Positions 16,147 to 24,022 are shown, numbered from the stretch's first letter. The stretch: DNA of 64,000 nucleotides from Streptomyces sp. H27-C3 (GCF_030063415.1 NZ_JASITA010000030.1:25079-89078), one strand, 5' to 3'. A program made the numbers and translations. The notes: generated by a model from the sequence alone, not told the origin.

Positions 16147-16641
16147 ATGTTCACGGTCAGCCTGAACCTGAACGACTACGGACTGCCGGCCAACGACCCG
16201 CTGACGATCCACGGCATCGGCGCCTGGGTGTACGGCACGACCAGCATCCGGTACTCCTTCCACGACCCGGCCATCCACTTCCCCGACTCGGACTGCCCGG
16301 TGACCGGCGTCCTGCTGATCGACCGGTACATGGACCCGGCCTACCGGGACGACCCCGCCTCGTACGACTTCGACGACGAGCCCGCGGTCTCGGTCAGCCT
16401 CGGCGACCCGAAGGCCGACGACGTGCACGACCAGATGGTGGAGGTCGGGGACTGGGGCCTCACCGGGTACGTGGTGTGCAGCGACCTGTACCTCAACCCG
16501 GGCCCGCACCCCGACTTCGCCGACCGGTACCCCTTCGCCGCCAAGGTCGGGCTCGACGCGCCGACCTACTTCGTAGCCTCCAGCCTGCTGCGGGCCGCCG
16601 CCGACGACTACGTACGGCGGTGGAAGACCACGAACGTGTAG
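16147..16641 (+). CDS. A-regulated protein, homologous to the 53963 gene
   Basis: A 164-residue protein starting MFTVSLNLNDYGLPANDPLT. A C-terminal segment (VEVGDWGLTGYVVCSDLY followed by PGPHPDFADRYPFAAKVG) aligns with LTLGDWLLTGTVMATGSDF followed by YPHPHTPTKFPLADI in the minus-strand gene at 53963-54346. Both genes stand behind family A promoters 38 kb apart, so they look like paralogs of one cassette. Mostly beta-strand; no known domain recognised. Confidence 0.7.
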   Translation: MFTVSLNLNDYGLPANDPLTIHGIGAWVYGTTSIRYSFHDPAIHFPDSDCPVTGVLLIDRYMDPAYRDDPASYDFDDEPAVSVSLGDPKADDVHDQMVEVGDWGLTGYVVCSDLYLNPGPHPDFADRYPFAAKVGLDAPTYFVASSLLRAAADDYVRRWKTTNV

Positions 16642-16643
16642 CC

Positions 16644-16673
16644 CTGCGCCCCGGCCCCGCAGCCGGGGCGCAG
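16644..16673 (+). terminator. Terminator-like hairpin
   Basis: Perfect 11-bp arms CTGCGCCCCGG / CCGGGGCGCAG with an 8-nt loop, directly after the 16147 gene stop. Confidence 0.75.
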
Positions 16674-16751
16674 CCCGTGCCGGCCCTTGGTGCGCGGCCC
16701 CCGACAACGGCCTGACCTCCCTTCTCTTCTCCGAAAGATCGGCGTCATGAC

Positions 16752-16781
16752 TTCCAACCTTACAGCGTCGCGTTGTATAGT
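16752..16781 (+). promoter_or_regulatory. Family A promoter with embedded operator
   Basis: -35 TTCCAA (16752-16757), 18 nt, -10 TATAGT (16776-16781). Core TACAGCG-TCG-CGTTGTA at 16761-16777 (one mismatch in the left arm). Confidence 0.75.
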
Positions 16782-16826
16782 TGGGGAGCAAGGACGGACC
16801 GGCAAGTACACGCAGAGGAGCAGGAC

Positions 16827-17081
16827 ATGGACATCGACCAGGCCACCGCGGACCGGGTCTTCGAGGCCGCCCGCACGGCGACCTTCCGCCGGACCAACCT
16901 GGGCCTCCACGCCCAGGTGAACGACGGCGGCTACACCTACTTCGTCGAGGCCGGGGGCACCTTCCTGGCCAGCATCGACGGCCGGGAGGGCTACGGCGGC
17001 ACCGAGCACGCATTCGCCAACGCCACCCCCGAGCAGGACCGGGCGCTGCGCGCGACGATCGCCGCCCAGGCCGCCAAGTAG
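16827..17081 (+). CDS. Small protein (A-regulated), unknown
   Basis: An 84-residue protein starting MDIDQATADRVFEAARTATF, with a beta-hairpin region (HAQVNDGGYTYFVEAGGTFL) and a helical C-terminus. Preceded by CAGAGGAGCAGGAC, a good ribosome site. Function unknown. Confidence 0.7.
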   Translation: MDIDQATADRVFEAARTATFRRTNLGLHAQVNDGGYTYFVEAGGTFLASIDGREGYGGTEHAFANATPEQDRALRATIAAQAAK

Positions 17082-17087
17082 CCGCAC

Positions 17088-17132
17088 GCGGAGGGGGCTT
17101 GCCCTGGGGCAAGCACGGCAAGCCCCCTCCGC
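17088..17132 (+). terminator. Long hairpin
   Basis: Perfect 16-bp arms GCGGAGGGGGCTTGCC / GGCAAGCCCCCTCCGC, with a 13-nt loop, between the 16827 gene and the 17162 gene. Confidence 0.7.
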
Positions 17133-17161
17133 CGCCGGACCCCACCGCCGAGGAGGACCCC

Positions 17162-17767
17162 GTGTCGATCACCTTCACCGCCGCCCACCGCCCGCCCGTC
17201 GGCTACGCCGTCACCTGCGGCTGCGACGGGGCCACCGTGCGCGCGCCGCGCTTCGGCGACTACAGGGACGCCCTGGCCGCCGCCGACCGCGCCAGCGCCG
17301 CCGGGACGCGGGATGCGCTGCCCGGCTGCGACCTGCCGGAGACCTGCCCCGAGTACCCGCTGCACGCCGAGGACGTCGACCCCGACGGGCCGGTGCCGTG
17401 GGTGAACTTCTCGAACGTCAACGCGATCGGCGTGCTCGAGGCCCTGGGCTTCCCGGTCCAGCCGGGACCACAGGACGAGGCGTGCGACGCGCTCGAGGAC
17501 GGCCTGCCCCTCGAGGCGGACGGCCCGGGGGTGGTCATCCCGATCGCGGTGGTCGACGCGTGCGGGGAGCTGCCCGCCGAGGACTTCCGGGGCCGGGTCC
17601 TGACCGCCCTGGGCCTGGCCCCGGAGGACCCGGGCAGGCCGGACATCCGACTCGGCCGCACCCTGCTCCTCGGCCGCCCCGCCGGGTACCTGCAGCGGCG
17701 GCTGACGGAGCTGCACGCCCTGGCCGACTGGTGCGCCGCACACGGCCGCGACGTGGCCTGGCACTGA
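17162..17767 (+). CDS. A-cassette protein, unknown
   Basis: A 201-residue protein from a GTG (GGAGGACCC upstream). N-terminus VSITFTAAHRPPVGYAVTCG is followed by a short Cys-containing segment (CGCDGATV, GCDLPETCPEYPLHAEDVD). The middle part (NFSNVNAIGVLEALGF, ADGPGVVIPI) and the C-terminus (RRLTELHALADWCAAHGRDV) are common in proteins of Streptomyces prophages and plasmids. No function recognised. It appears to be expressed from the upstream A promoter past the 17088 hairpin, or from its own unseen start. Confidence 0.65.
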   Translation: MSITFTAAHRPPVGYAVTCGCDGATVRAPRFGDYRDALAAADRASAAGTRDALPGCDLPETCPEYPLHAEDVDPDGPVPWVNFSNVNAIGVLEALGFPVQPGPQDEACDALEDGLPLEADGPGVVIPIAVVDACGELPAEDFRGRVLTALGLAPEDPGRPDIRLGRTLLLGRPAGYLQRRLTELHALADWCAAHGRDVAWH

Positions 17768-17769
17768 CC

Positions 17770-17800
17770 CGGTCCGCCCCGCTTGCCCCGGGGCGGACCG
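17770..17800 (+). terminator. Terminator-like hairpin
   Basis: 11-bp arms CGGTCCGCCCC / GGGGCGGACCG with a 9-nt loop after the 17162 gene. Confidence 0.7.
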
Positions 17801-17886
17801 CCGCGCCACACGGCCCGCCCGCGCCGCCGGCCGTGCGGCCACACCTCTCACCAGCGCTTTTTCTTCATGAAGAGTGCCCACACGAC

Positions 17887-17916
17887 TTCCAACATTACAA
17901 CGTGACGTTGTATAGT
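17887..17916 (+). promoter_or_regulatory. Family A promoter with embedded operator
   Basis: -35 TTCCAA (17887-17892), 18 nt, -10 TATAGT (17911-17916), core TACAACG-TGA-CGTTGTA at 17896-17912. Confidence 0.75.
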
Positions 17917-17966
17917 TGATCTCGGAAGGGCGGGGAAGCCGCCCGGACGAGACCGAGGAGAACCGC

Positions 17967-18305
17967 ATGACCACCACCTGGCGCCGCACCCGGATCAGCA
18001 GCCGCTTCGCCCACCGGGACATCGCCGAGGACTTCGGCCCGGTCGCCGACCTCGACGCCGACGAGCGCGCCTGGCGCCGCGAGGCCCTCGCCGCCGCCTT
18101 CACCGGCTACCGCGACGACCGCCTGATGGGGGTCGGGGGGACCTGGCGCGAGGCCCTCCAGGACGCGGCCGCCACCGGCCGGATCGACCTGGCCGAGCAC
18201 GACGGCGACCTGACGGTCGCGTACGACAACCTCCTGCACGGCGCGATCTGGGAGTTCGTACGGACGCCCGAGGGCATCGCGATACTCGACACCTGCGCGG
18301 CGTAG
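17967..18305 (+). CDS. Small protein (A-regulated), unknown
   Basis: A 112-residue protein starting MTTTWRRTRISSRFAHRDIA, mainly helical, rich in Asp/Arg, ending EFVRTPEGIAILDTCAA. Preceded by CCGAGGAGAACCGC. No family recognised. Confidence 0.65.
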   Translation: MTTTWRRTRISSRFAHRDIAEDFGPVADLDADERAWRREALAAAFTGYRDDRLMGVGGTWREALQDAAATGRIDLAEHDGDLTVAYDNLLHGAIWEFVRTPEGIAILDTCAA

Positions 18306-18315
18306 CGAGCAGCCA

Positions 18316-18342
18316 CCGGCCGCCCCACCCAGGGGCGGCCGG
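18316..18342 (+). terminator. Terminator-like hairpin
   Basis: 11-bp arms CCGGCCGCCCC / GGGGCGGCCGG after the 17967 gene. Confidence 0.7.
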
Positions 18343-18378
18343 AGCCCGTTTCCGCCCCGACGAAGATCGCGAAACCCC

Positions 18379-18408
18379 TTCCCACGCTACAACGCACCGT
18401 TGTAAAGT
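18379..18408 (+). promoter_or_regulatory. Family A promoter with embedded operator
   Basis: -35 TTCCCA (18379-18384), 18 nt, -10 TAAAGT (18403-18408), core TACAACG-CAC-CGTTGTA at 18388-18404. Confidence 0.7.
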
Positions 18409-18452
18409 AGGGGGGTAAGGACAAGCCGCCGACCACGAGGGGCGAGAACGAG

Positions 18453-18623
18453 ATGGCGCTCATGATGACCCGCCGGGGCAAGCGGCGCGACTACTGCTGC
18501 CACGGCCACAACCCCAAGGAACTGGACCACGGCACCGAGCGCGCCCGCGAGGGCCGCGAGTGGCGCCGAGAGGAGGCCGAGGCGCTCGCCGAGGCCACCG
18601 CGAACGCGACCGACGACGACTGA
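18453..18623 (+). CDS. 56-residue basic/acidic small protein
   Basis: Reads MALMMTRRGKRRDYCCHGHN, then a helix REGREWRREEAEALAEAT, and ends in DDD. The CCHGHNP segment with adjacent cysteines and histidines may bind a metal. Start ATG follows GAGGGGCGAGAACGAG. Short, but it lies directly behind a family A promoter and 24 nt before the next gene, so it is probably real. Confidence 0.6.
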   Translation: MALMMTRRGKRRDYCCHGHNPKELDHGTERAREGREWRREEAEALAEATANATDDD

Positions 18624-18647
18624 ACGACCACGTGGAAGGAGAAGGGC

Positions 18648-18872
18648 ATGGCCCTCTACCTGCTCAAGGAGCTCAACCCCGCGACCGGCCGCATCTTCCA
18701 GGACGACGACACCACCTCGTACTACGACGACGACGACTTCGACGGCGACGCGCACCCCGCCGCCATGAACGGGTACAACCTGCGCGTCGCGCAGGACGAC
18801 CTGAACTGGGGACCGGGCAGCGGCGCGAAGCGCTGGACCCTCCTCAAGCTCAGCCCCAAGGCGGCCAAGTAG
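18648..18872 (+). CDS. Small acidic protein (A-regulated), unknown
   Basis: A 74-residue protein starting MALYLLKELNPATGRIFQDD with an Asp-rich loop (YYDDDDFDG) and a C-terminal LNWGPGSGAKRWTLLKLSP. Preceded by GGAAGGAGAAGG. Last gene of the plus-strand block, convergent with the large terminase. Unknown function. Confidence 0.65.
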   Translation: MALYLLKELNPATGRIFQDDDTTSYYDDDDFDGDAHPAAMNGYNLRVAQDDLNWGPGSGAKRWTLLKLSPKAAK

Positions 18873-18876
18873 CCGA

Positions 18877-18899
18877 CCCCGGCCCCGCACGGGCCGGGG
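18877..18899. terminator. Bidirectional terminator between cassette block and terminase
   Basis: CCCCGGCCC / GGGCCGGGG with a 5-nt loop between two convergent genes. Confidence 0.7.
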
Positions 18900-18908
18900 C
18901 CCGGTCGT

Positions 18909-20474
18909 TCACCGGCGCCCGTTGAGGCGCCCGTCGCCGCCCCCGCCCCGGTAGTTGCTCGTACCGGTGCCGGCGACCGTCGGGTCGGCCAGCTCGGTCA
19001 GCGCATGCACGGCGGCGTCCATCCGGTCCGGGCTGTCCATGCCCGGCATCCAGGTGACCATCTGCACCTCGAGCGCCGGCCACTCCCCCACGTGGTGCAC
19101 GTGCCCCTGCTCGTAGAGCTGCGCGATGGGCTCCGCCCTGAGCCTCTTGCCCTGCTTCGCGGTGACCGGCACGATCCGCGGGCGCAGCGCCCCGGCCGCG
19201 GTGCCGTCACGGACCAGCTCCTCCCAGCCCTGGACGAGGACCTGCTTGGCCATGTCGCCGCCGAAGTTGGACTCCACGGTGAGCGCGTCGGCGTCGAACT
19301 CCAGGGCGAGTTCGCAGGCCGCCCGGCCCCATTCGGCCGCGCCCATCTTCGCGGAGCGGTCGGCCAGGACGTACAGCTCGCCCGCCGCGTCGCGGCCGGC
19401 GGCCACGATGCCGACCTCGTCGCCGTCCTCGCTGCCGCCCGCCGGGTCGACCGCGACGACGACCCGGGTGAGCTTGATGCCGCGCAGCCGCTCCTCGCTG
19501 ACCCGCTGCCCGCGGATCCAGTCCCACTTCCAGATGCCACCCTCGAGCGGGCGGGGCTGCTGCTGGTAGAGCGCCCACCAGCCGCGCTCGCCGACCTCGT
19601 CGCGGAAGTCGGCGAGGTGGCCGAGGTTGAACCGCTCGGGCCACAGCGGGGCGCCGACGGCCCGGCCCAGGGCGTCGTCGGGGCTGTCGGCGATCGCCGG
19701 GAGGTTGATGATCGTCCAGCGGGCCTTGTCGCGGGCGGCGTCCTGGGCGAGGATCCGGCCGGCCAGGTCGTTCTCGCTCCAGCGCGTCTGGATGACCACG
19801 ATGGAACCGGTCGGCTCCATACGGGTGTTGAGGACCTGCTGCCACCAGTCCCACAGGTCGCCGAGCACGGTCGGCGACGCGGCGGCCTTGGCGTCCTTCA
19901 GCGGGTCGTCGACCACGGCGAGGTGCGCGCCCATGCCGGTCAGCGAGCCGCCGACACCGGCGGTCACCAGGCCGCCGGGGCTGCCCGCGAGGTCGAAGCG
20001 GCCGGCGGCCTTGGAGCCGTAGCGCAGAGAGATGCCGAGCTTCTCGCCGTGCTCGTTGATCGAGTCGCGCAGCCACCGCCCGTGGCCCTCGGCGAGCACC
20101 GCCGAGTAGGAGGCGATCATCAGGCGGTGGGTCGGGTTGCGGCGCAGGTACCACAGCGGTGCCCAGCGGGCCGCGCGCTGGCTCTTCCCGTGCCGCGGCG
20201 GCATGTTGAGCAGCAGCCGGACGCGCTCGCCGCGGGCGATGCGGATGAACGCGTCGTCGATGAGCTGTAGGTGGCGGGGCTGCATCTCGCGGCCGCCGGT
20301 CAGCAGGGCGGCCAGCGAGCCGGGCGAGTGGTCCATGGCCATCTCGCGCTCGAGGTGGGCCAGACGGATCCGCAGGTCGGGCGAGGCGGTGCGGGCGATC
20401 GCGAGACGCTGCTCGCGCGGAAGGGTGCGGTAGCGCGTCAGGAGGCGCTGCTCCTGGTCCGGCGCCTGCATCAT
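18909..20474 (-). CDS. Terminase large subunit (DNA-packaging ATPase/nuclease)
   Basis: A 521-residue protein. Walker A PPRHGKS sits at about residue 92 (LLLNMPPRHGKSQRAARWAP) and Walker B LAVVDDP at about 188. A coupling motif IVVIQTRWSENDLAGR follows. The C-terminal RuvC-like nuclease is marked by VVVAVDPAGG, ALTVESNFGGD and a late Asp (DSPDRMDAAVHALTEL). It cuts and pumps phage DNA into the procapsid. It lies after the small-terminase-like gene on the same strand. Full length; no defect seen. Confidence 0.95.
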   Translation of the reverse strand: MMQAPDQEQRLLTRYRTLPREQRLAIARTASPDLRIRLAHLEREMAMDHSPGSLAALLTGGREMQPRHLQLIDDAFIRIARGERVRLLLNMPPRHGKSQRAARWAPLWYLRRNPTHRLMIASYSAVLAEGHGRWLRDSINEHGEKLGISLRYGSKAAGRFDLAGSPGGLVTAGVGGSLTGMGAHLAVVDDPLKDAKAAASPTVLGDLWDWWQQVLNTRMEPTGSIVVIQTRWSENDLAGRILAQDAARDKARWTIINLPAIADSPDDALGRAVGAPLWPERFNLGHLADFRDEVGERGWWALYQQQPRPLEGGIWKWDWIRGQRVSEERLRGIKLTRVVVAVDPAGGSEDGDEVGIVAAGRDAAGELYVLADRSAKMGAAEWGRAACELALEFDADALTVESNFGGDMAKQVLVQGWEELVRDGTAAGALRPRIVPVTAKQGKRLRAEPIAQLYEQGHVHHVGEWPALEVQMVTWMPGMDSPDRMDAAVHALTELADPTVAGTGTSNYRGGGGDGRLNGRR

Positions 20475-20514
20475 CAGGGGCTCCGTGCACCCCCGCGCAC
20501 CTGTACATGATCTC

Positions 20515-20932
20515 TCACATCGGAGGGTCGTCGCCGAGGGCGAGGAGTTCCTCGAACTCGGCGCTGGTCACGGACGCCGCGTCCACAGGGGCCACCGCGA
20601 CCTCGAGCCGGAGGGGGGCGTCGAGTCCCAGCAGCCGGCTGCGGCGCTCGCTCAGGCGCAGGACCGTCTCGATCGCGTCGAGGTCGCCGTCGAGTGCGGT
20701 CGGCCAGATCGCGTCCTGGAGTTCGTCGAGGGTGTGGGCTTCGGCCTGGTGGCGTACGGCCGGCTCGAGGTGGTCGGCGTCGTGGAGCGCGTCGGCGAAG
20801 ACTGCGGCGGCACTGGCGCGGTCGGGGTAGCCGAGTTCGTCGGCGATCTCCTGGAAGTCGGTGCCGGACAGGCGCAGGCGCACGGTCTCCGCCCGGCGGT
20901 CGGCGTCGCTCCAGCGGGGGGGTGTCGGCCAT
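20515..20932 (-). CDS. Small-terminase-like DNA-binding protein, frameshifted near start
   Basis: The main frame carries ADRRAETVRLRLSGTDFQEI, then ADELGYPDRASAAAVFADAL and DAIETVLRLSERRSRLLGLD. This HTH-plus-coiled-coil layout is shared with the 23564-24022 gene, and the position before the large terminase suggests the packaging recognition subunit. The best start (ATG 20930-20932, GGAGG 8 nt upstream) is in another frame. A run of seven G at 20916-20922 would join MADTP to RWSDADRR if it had six. Either a homopolymer error or a real frameshift; a GTG further upstream in frame is the weaker alternative. Confidence 0.7.
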
Positions 20933-21008
20933 GCGGGTGTCCTCCATGAGACACACCGCCCGGAGGCGGTGTGGTGCCCCCGGTGGGGGCGGTCGCTCGT
21001 CGCCACTT

Positions 21009-21293
21009 CTACGGCTGGCGGACCAGCCGGTCGTCGAGGTGCGCGTCGTATCCGGCGGCGGTGAGCGCCTTGTGGGCGCGCAGGCAGGTCCGCGAGACCT
21101 CGGCCGCGTCCAGGGCCTCGGGCAGCTCGTGCCAGACGTAGATGGCCTCGCCGTGCCGCGTGAAGCCGAGGGTGTCGAGCAGGTTCAGCAGGATGGCGGG
21201 AGCCCCGGTGCGGGAGACCGCGAAGACGACCGGCCCTCCGTAGCGCGGGTAGATCAGGACGTCGATGCCGTTGTCGTCGGCCTGGTTGCTCAA
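21009..21293 (-). CDS. Small protein, unknown
   Basis: A 94-residue protein from a TTG preceded by AAGGAGGAC. Contains VLIYPRYGGPVVFAVSRTGA and GEAIYVWHELPEALDAAEV, then AHKALTAAGYDAHLDDRLV. Second gene behind the family A promoter at 21701-21730. The next genes on this strand are the terminase genes, so it could be part of the packaging transcript. Function unknown. Confidence 0.65.
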   Translation of the reverse strand: MSNQADDNGIDVLIYPRYGGPVVFAVSRTGAPAILLNLLDTLGFTRHGEAIYVWHELPEALDAAEVSRTCLRAHKALTAAGYDAHLDDRLVRQP

Positions 21294-21325
21294 GGAGTCC
21301 TCCTTGGTGGGTGGGTGAGGGGCGG

Positions 21326-21664
21326 TCAGGCGAGGTCGCCGTAGAAGCTGGTGCCGTGCGCGGCCTTGAAGTCGGCGGCCATCCGCTCGTAGCGGGCGAT
21401 GGCTTCGACGCCGTAGTCGTCGCTCGGCTCGACGATCTCGCCGGAGCTGGGGTTGGCCTCGAGGGTGCGGTAGTGCTCCGTCGGCGCGTCCTCGTTGGGG
21501 TGGCCGGTGGAGAGGAACCAGAACCGGTCGTCGTTGTACTCGACGTCCCACTCGTCGTCGAAGTCGTCGTCCGAGGTGTCCTTGGTGAACGCGAAGGCGA
21601 AGAAGCCGATGCTCCAGGTGCCGTCGGGTGCCTGCCAGGTGACGTTCTCGCGGTCCTTGCTCAT
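21326..21664 (-). CDS. Acidic protein (A-regulated), unknown
   Basis: A 112-residue protein starting MSKDRENVTWQAPDGTWSIG with an aromatic and Asp-rich middle (DTSDDDFDDEWDVEYNDDRF) and WFLSTGHPNEDAP. Preceded by AGGAGCAGGACGC. It lies 37 nt downstream of the -10 of a family A promoter. No domain recognised. Confidence 0.7.
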   Translation of the reverse strand: MSKDRENVTWQAPDGTWSIGFFAFAFTKDTSDDDFDDEWDVEYNDDRFWFLSTGHPNEDAPTEHYRTLEANPSSGEIVEPSDDYGVEAIARYERMAADFKAAHGTSFYGDLA

Positions 21665-21700
21665 GCGTCCTGCTCCTTCGTCGTCCGTCCTTACACCCCG

Positions 21701-21730
21701 ACTATACAACGATGCGTTGTAACGATGGAA
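21701..21730 (-). promoter_or_regulatory. Family A promoter, toward the terminase operon
   Basis: Minus strand -35 TTCCAT (21725-21730), 18 nt, -10 TATAGT (21701-21706), core TACAACG-ATG-CGTTGTA at 21705-21721. Confidence 0.75.
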
Positions 21731-21775
21731 GCGGGTTCGCGATCTTCGTCCGATCTGTTTTGCCTGGTCGCACGG

Positions 21776-22825
21776 CTAGAGGACCTTCTCCCGCAGGGTC
21801 TGCGCGATGGCCCGCATCATCAGCGGCGGCACCGAGTTGCCCAGTCGCATCCACACCTTGTCGACGGGGCTGTCGCCCCAGTCGAACTCGTCGGGGAAGG
21901 ACTGCAGCCGGGCCAGTTCCCGGATGCCCAGCAGGCGGTCCTCGTCCGGGTGGAGGAGGCCGTTGCGCGAGGCGCTGATCTCCTTGATCAGCGTGTACGA
22001 GGGCCGGTCCCAGGCCAGGCGCTCCAATGAGAAGAACGCTCGCCTGCCGCCGAGGCCCACAAGCGTGTCGCCGCCATTGCGGCCGGGCGGGATGAGGGGC
22101 GCGACGCGTGCGGCCTTGCCGGAGGGCCGCTGGAAGGGGCCGGGGTCGGTGAGGTCGGCCAGGGCCTCGCGCACGGTGATGGGGCGGGCGACGGCCGCCG
22201 GGTGGACCGGCGGGACGCCGAGGTCCGCGCGGACCCCGACGAAGATCATGCGCTGTCGGCGCTGCGGGACCTGGAAGTAGGAGGCGTCCATCAGCCGGGC
22301 GACGACCCGGTAGCCGGGGCCGGCCTGCTTGAGGGTCTGCAGGATCTCGGCGAACAGGGTCCGCATCTTGCCCTTGACCATGCCGGCGACGTTCTCCATG
22401 ACGAATGCCTTCGGCTGCCAGTGCTCGAGGAGGCGGATGTACTGGCGGAAGAGCTGGTTGCGGGGGTCGTCGACCTGCCGGCGCCCCACGACGGAGAAGC
22501 CCTGACAGGGCGGGCTGCCGTCGAACACGTCGAGTTCGCCCGGCTCCAGGCCCAGGCTGGCCGGGTCGAAGTGGCTGATGTCGCCGTGGTGGAGCGGTAC
22601 GTGGGGGAAGTTGCGGGCGAAGGTCGCGGCGGCGTGGTCGTCCCATTCCACGGCCAGCAGTTCCCGGTAGCCGGCCATGGAGTAGCCCAGGCTCGAGCCG
22701 CCGGCCCCGGCGAAGGTGGACACCACGGTGGGCGCGTCCGCGGCGGCCGGGGCCAGGTGGGCGGCCCACATCTCGGCCAGCAGGCGGCCGTACGCGAGCC
22801 GGGTGTTGACGACCGGTGCGCTCAC
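21776..22825 (-). CDS. DNA (cytosine-5-)-methyltransferase
   Basis: A 349-residue enzyme with the usual C5 motifs in order: I (VVSTFAGAGGSSLGY), IV (DGSPPCQGFSVVGRR, catalytic Cys), VI (FVMENVAGMVKG), VIII (FQVPQRRQRMIFVGVR), a variable target region, and X (RLGNSVPPLMMRAI). It would protect element DNA from host restriction or mark it epigenetically. GTG start overlaps the stop of the ParB-like gene by 4 nt. No matching restriction enzyme is adjacent, so it is an orphan methyltransferase. Confidence 0.95.
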   Translation of the reverse strand: MSAPVVNTRLAYGRLLAEMWAAHLAPAAADAPTVVSTFAGAGGSSLGYSMAGYRELLAVEWDDHAAATFARNFPHVPLHHGDISHFDPASLGLEPGELDVFDGSPPCQGFSVVGRRQVDDPRNQLFRQYIRLLEHWQPKAFVMENVAGMVKGKMRTLFAEILQTLKQAGPGYRVVARLMDASYFQVPQRRQRMIFVGVRADLGVPPVHPAAVARPITVREALADLTDPGPFQRPSGKAARVAPLIPPGRNGGDTLVGLGGRRAFFSLERLAWDRPSYTLIKEISASRNGLLHPDEDRLLGIRELARLQSFPDEFDWGDSPVDKVWMRLGNSVPPLMMRAIAQTLREKVL

Positions 22826-23358
22826 GCCGCTCCCTCCGCGCCGGCGAAGGTGTGCCCGCAGTTGGGGCAGGTGTGGGTGGCCGGGTTGAGCAGGTCGTCG
22901 GCGATGCTCTCGTCGTAGGCCGGGAAGCCGTCGGGCAGTTCGGCCGAGACGAGGCGGGCGACCTCGCCGGCACTCCAGCCGGATCCGTCGAGGTCGCCGT
23001 CGAGCGCGACGAGCATGGCGGCGAGGTCTTCCTCGTCGTAGGTGCCGAGCTCGGCGAGCTTGTTGTCCGCCAGGTTGATGCGGCGGGCCTGGTCGTCGGA
23101 GCACTGGATGACTTCGCAGCGGGCGGTGGCCCGGCCCTCGGCGCGCAGGGCGTCGCTGGTGTGGTTGCCGGCGAGTACCACGAGCTGGGTGCCGGTGTCC
23201 CGTACGACCAGGGACCGGTACTGGCCGTGGCGGCGGATGGAGGCGCGCAGGGCCTCGACGTCGCCGCGCCGCGGGTTGCCCGGGTAGCGGGTGAGGTCGT
23301 CGAGCGGGATGTCGCGGGTCGCGGTGTACGTGACGCCGGGCAGGGGCTGGTCGGTCAT
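22822..23358 (-). CDS. ParB-like nuclease-domain protein with zinc ribbon
   Basis: A 178-residue protein. A ParB/sulfiredoxin-type N-domain is shown by IPLDDLTRYPGNPRRGDVEA, then LRASIRRHGQYRSLVV and VVLAGNHTSDALRAEG. It is followed by RRINLADNKLAELGTYDEED and a C-terminal CPNCGHTF half ribbon. The ParB part is closely similar to the N-terminus of the 24037 methyltransferase, which suggests a duplication that lost the methylase part. Likely helper of DNA modification rather than partition, since no ParA is nearby. Confidence 0.8.
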   Translation of the reverse strand: MTDQPLPGVTYTATRDIPLDDLTRYPGNPRRGDVEALRASIRRHGQYRSLVVRDTGTQLVVLAGNHTSDALRAEGRATARCEVIQCSDDQARRINLADNKLAELGTYDEEDLAAMLVALDGDLDGSGWSAGEVARLVSAELPDGFPAYDESIADDLLNPATHTCPNCGHTFAGAEGAA

Positions 23359-23564
23359 GTCGTGGGTGGTCCTTCGCTGCGGGCCGCGGCGATGACGCGG
23401 GCGGCCCAGTCGTCGGGCTCCAGGCCCCACCGGCGGGCGTCCCATTCGGTGGCGCGGTCGCGGTAGTCGAGCCAGGTGTCCAGGAGCTGGTCACGGAGGT
23501 CGGGGTCGAGGGTCAGGCGCAGCAAGGTGGCGAGGCGCCCGTACGCCGCGGGGTGGGCGGGCAT
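23355..23564 (-). CDS. Small helical protein, unknown
   Basis: A 69-residue protein MPAHPAAYGRLATLLRLTLD, then a Trp-rich helix (TWLDYRDRATEWDARRWGLE). It is coupled by 4-nt and 1-nt overlaps to both neighbours. No function recognised. Confidence 0.65.
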   Translation of the reverse strand: MPAHPAAYGRLATLLRLTLDPDLRDQLLDTWLDYRDRATEWDARRWGLEPDDWAARVIAAARSEGPPTT

Positions 23565-24022
23565 CAGGACTCCGCTCCGGGGTCGGTGGCCGGGTCGTCC
23601 AGCAGGGTGATCAGCGCCTCGAGTTCGGCGAGGTCGACGGTCTCCACTTGGAGCGGTCCGCCGTCGGCGCCGGTGATCTCGGCGCGGGCCGGCTTGTCGA
23701 GGCCGAGCAGCCGGCAGCGCCGGTCGATGACCTTCAGGACGGTCTCGATCGCTTTCAGGTCGCCCTTGGCGGCCTTGGCCCAGGCGGCGGCCTGCATGCG
23801 GTCCAGGCGCTGGACCTCCAGTTCGCGCAGGGTCTGCGCGGCCGCCGACTCGGCTTCGAGGTTCTCCTCCAGGGCGCGGTGGATGTCCTTGGAGGCGGCG
23901 CCGCGCGAGGCGTAGTCGAGCCGGTCGGCGATGGTCTGGTAGTCCATGCCGGCCAGGCGCAGCGCGATGGCCTGGGCGCGGCGCTTGGAGGTGGTGGCGC
24001 GTTGCGCCTTGGACGCGGGCAT
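23564..24022 (-). CDS. Second small-terminase-like HTH protein
   Basis: A 152-residue protein with basic N-terminus (MPASKAQRATTSKRRAQAIA), HTH (LRLAGMDYQTIADRLDYASR) and a helical C-part (AAKGDLKAIETVLKVIDRRC, RLLGLDKPARAEITG). It parallels the gene at 20515-20932 over most of its length (RLxGxDxQxIAD, DLxAIETVL, RRxRLLGLD). It is transcribed with the methyltransferase genes. It could be an alternative packaging-recognition protein or a regulator. Confidence 0.7.
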   Translation of the reverse strand: MPASKAQRATTSKRRAQAIALRLAGMDYQTIADRLDYASRGAASKDIHRALEENLEAESAAAQTLRELEVQRLDRMQAAAWAKAAKGDLKAIETVLKVIDRRCRLLGLDKPARAEITGADGGPLQVETVDLAELEALITLLDDPATDPGAES

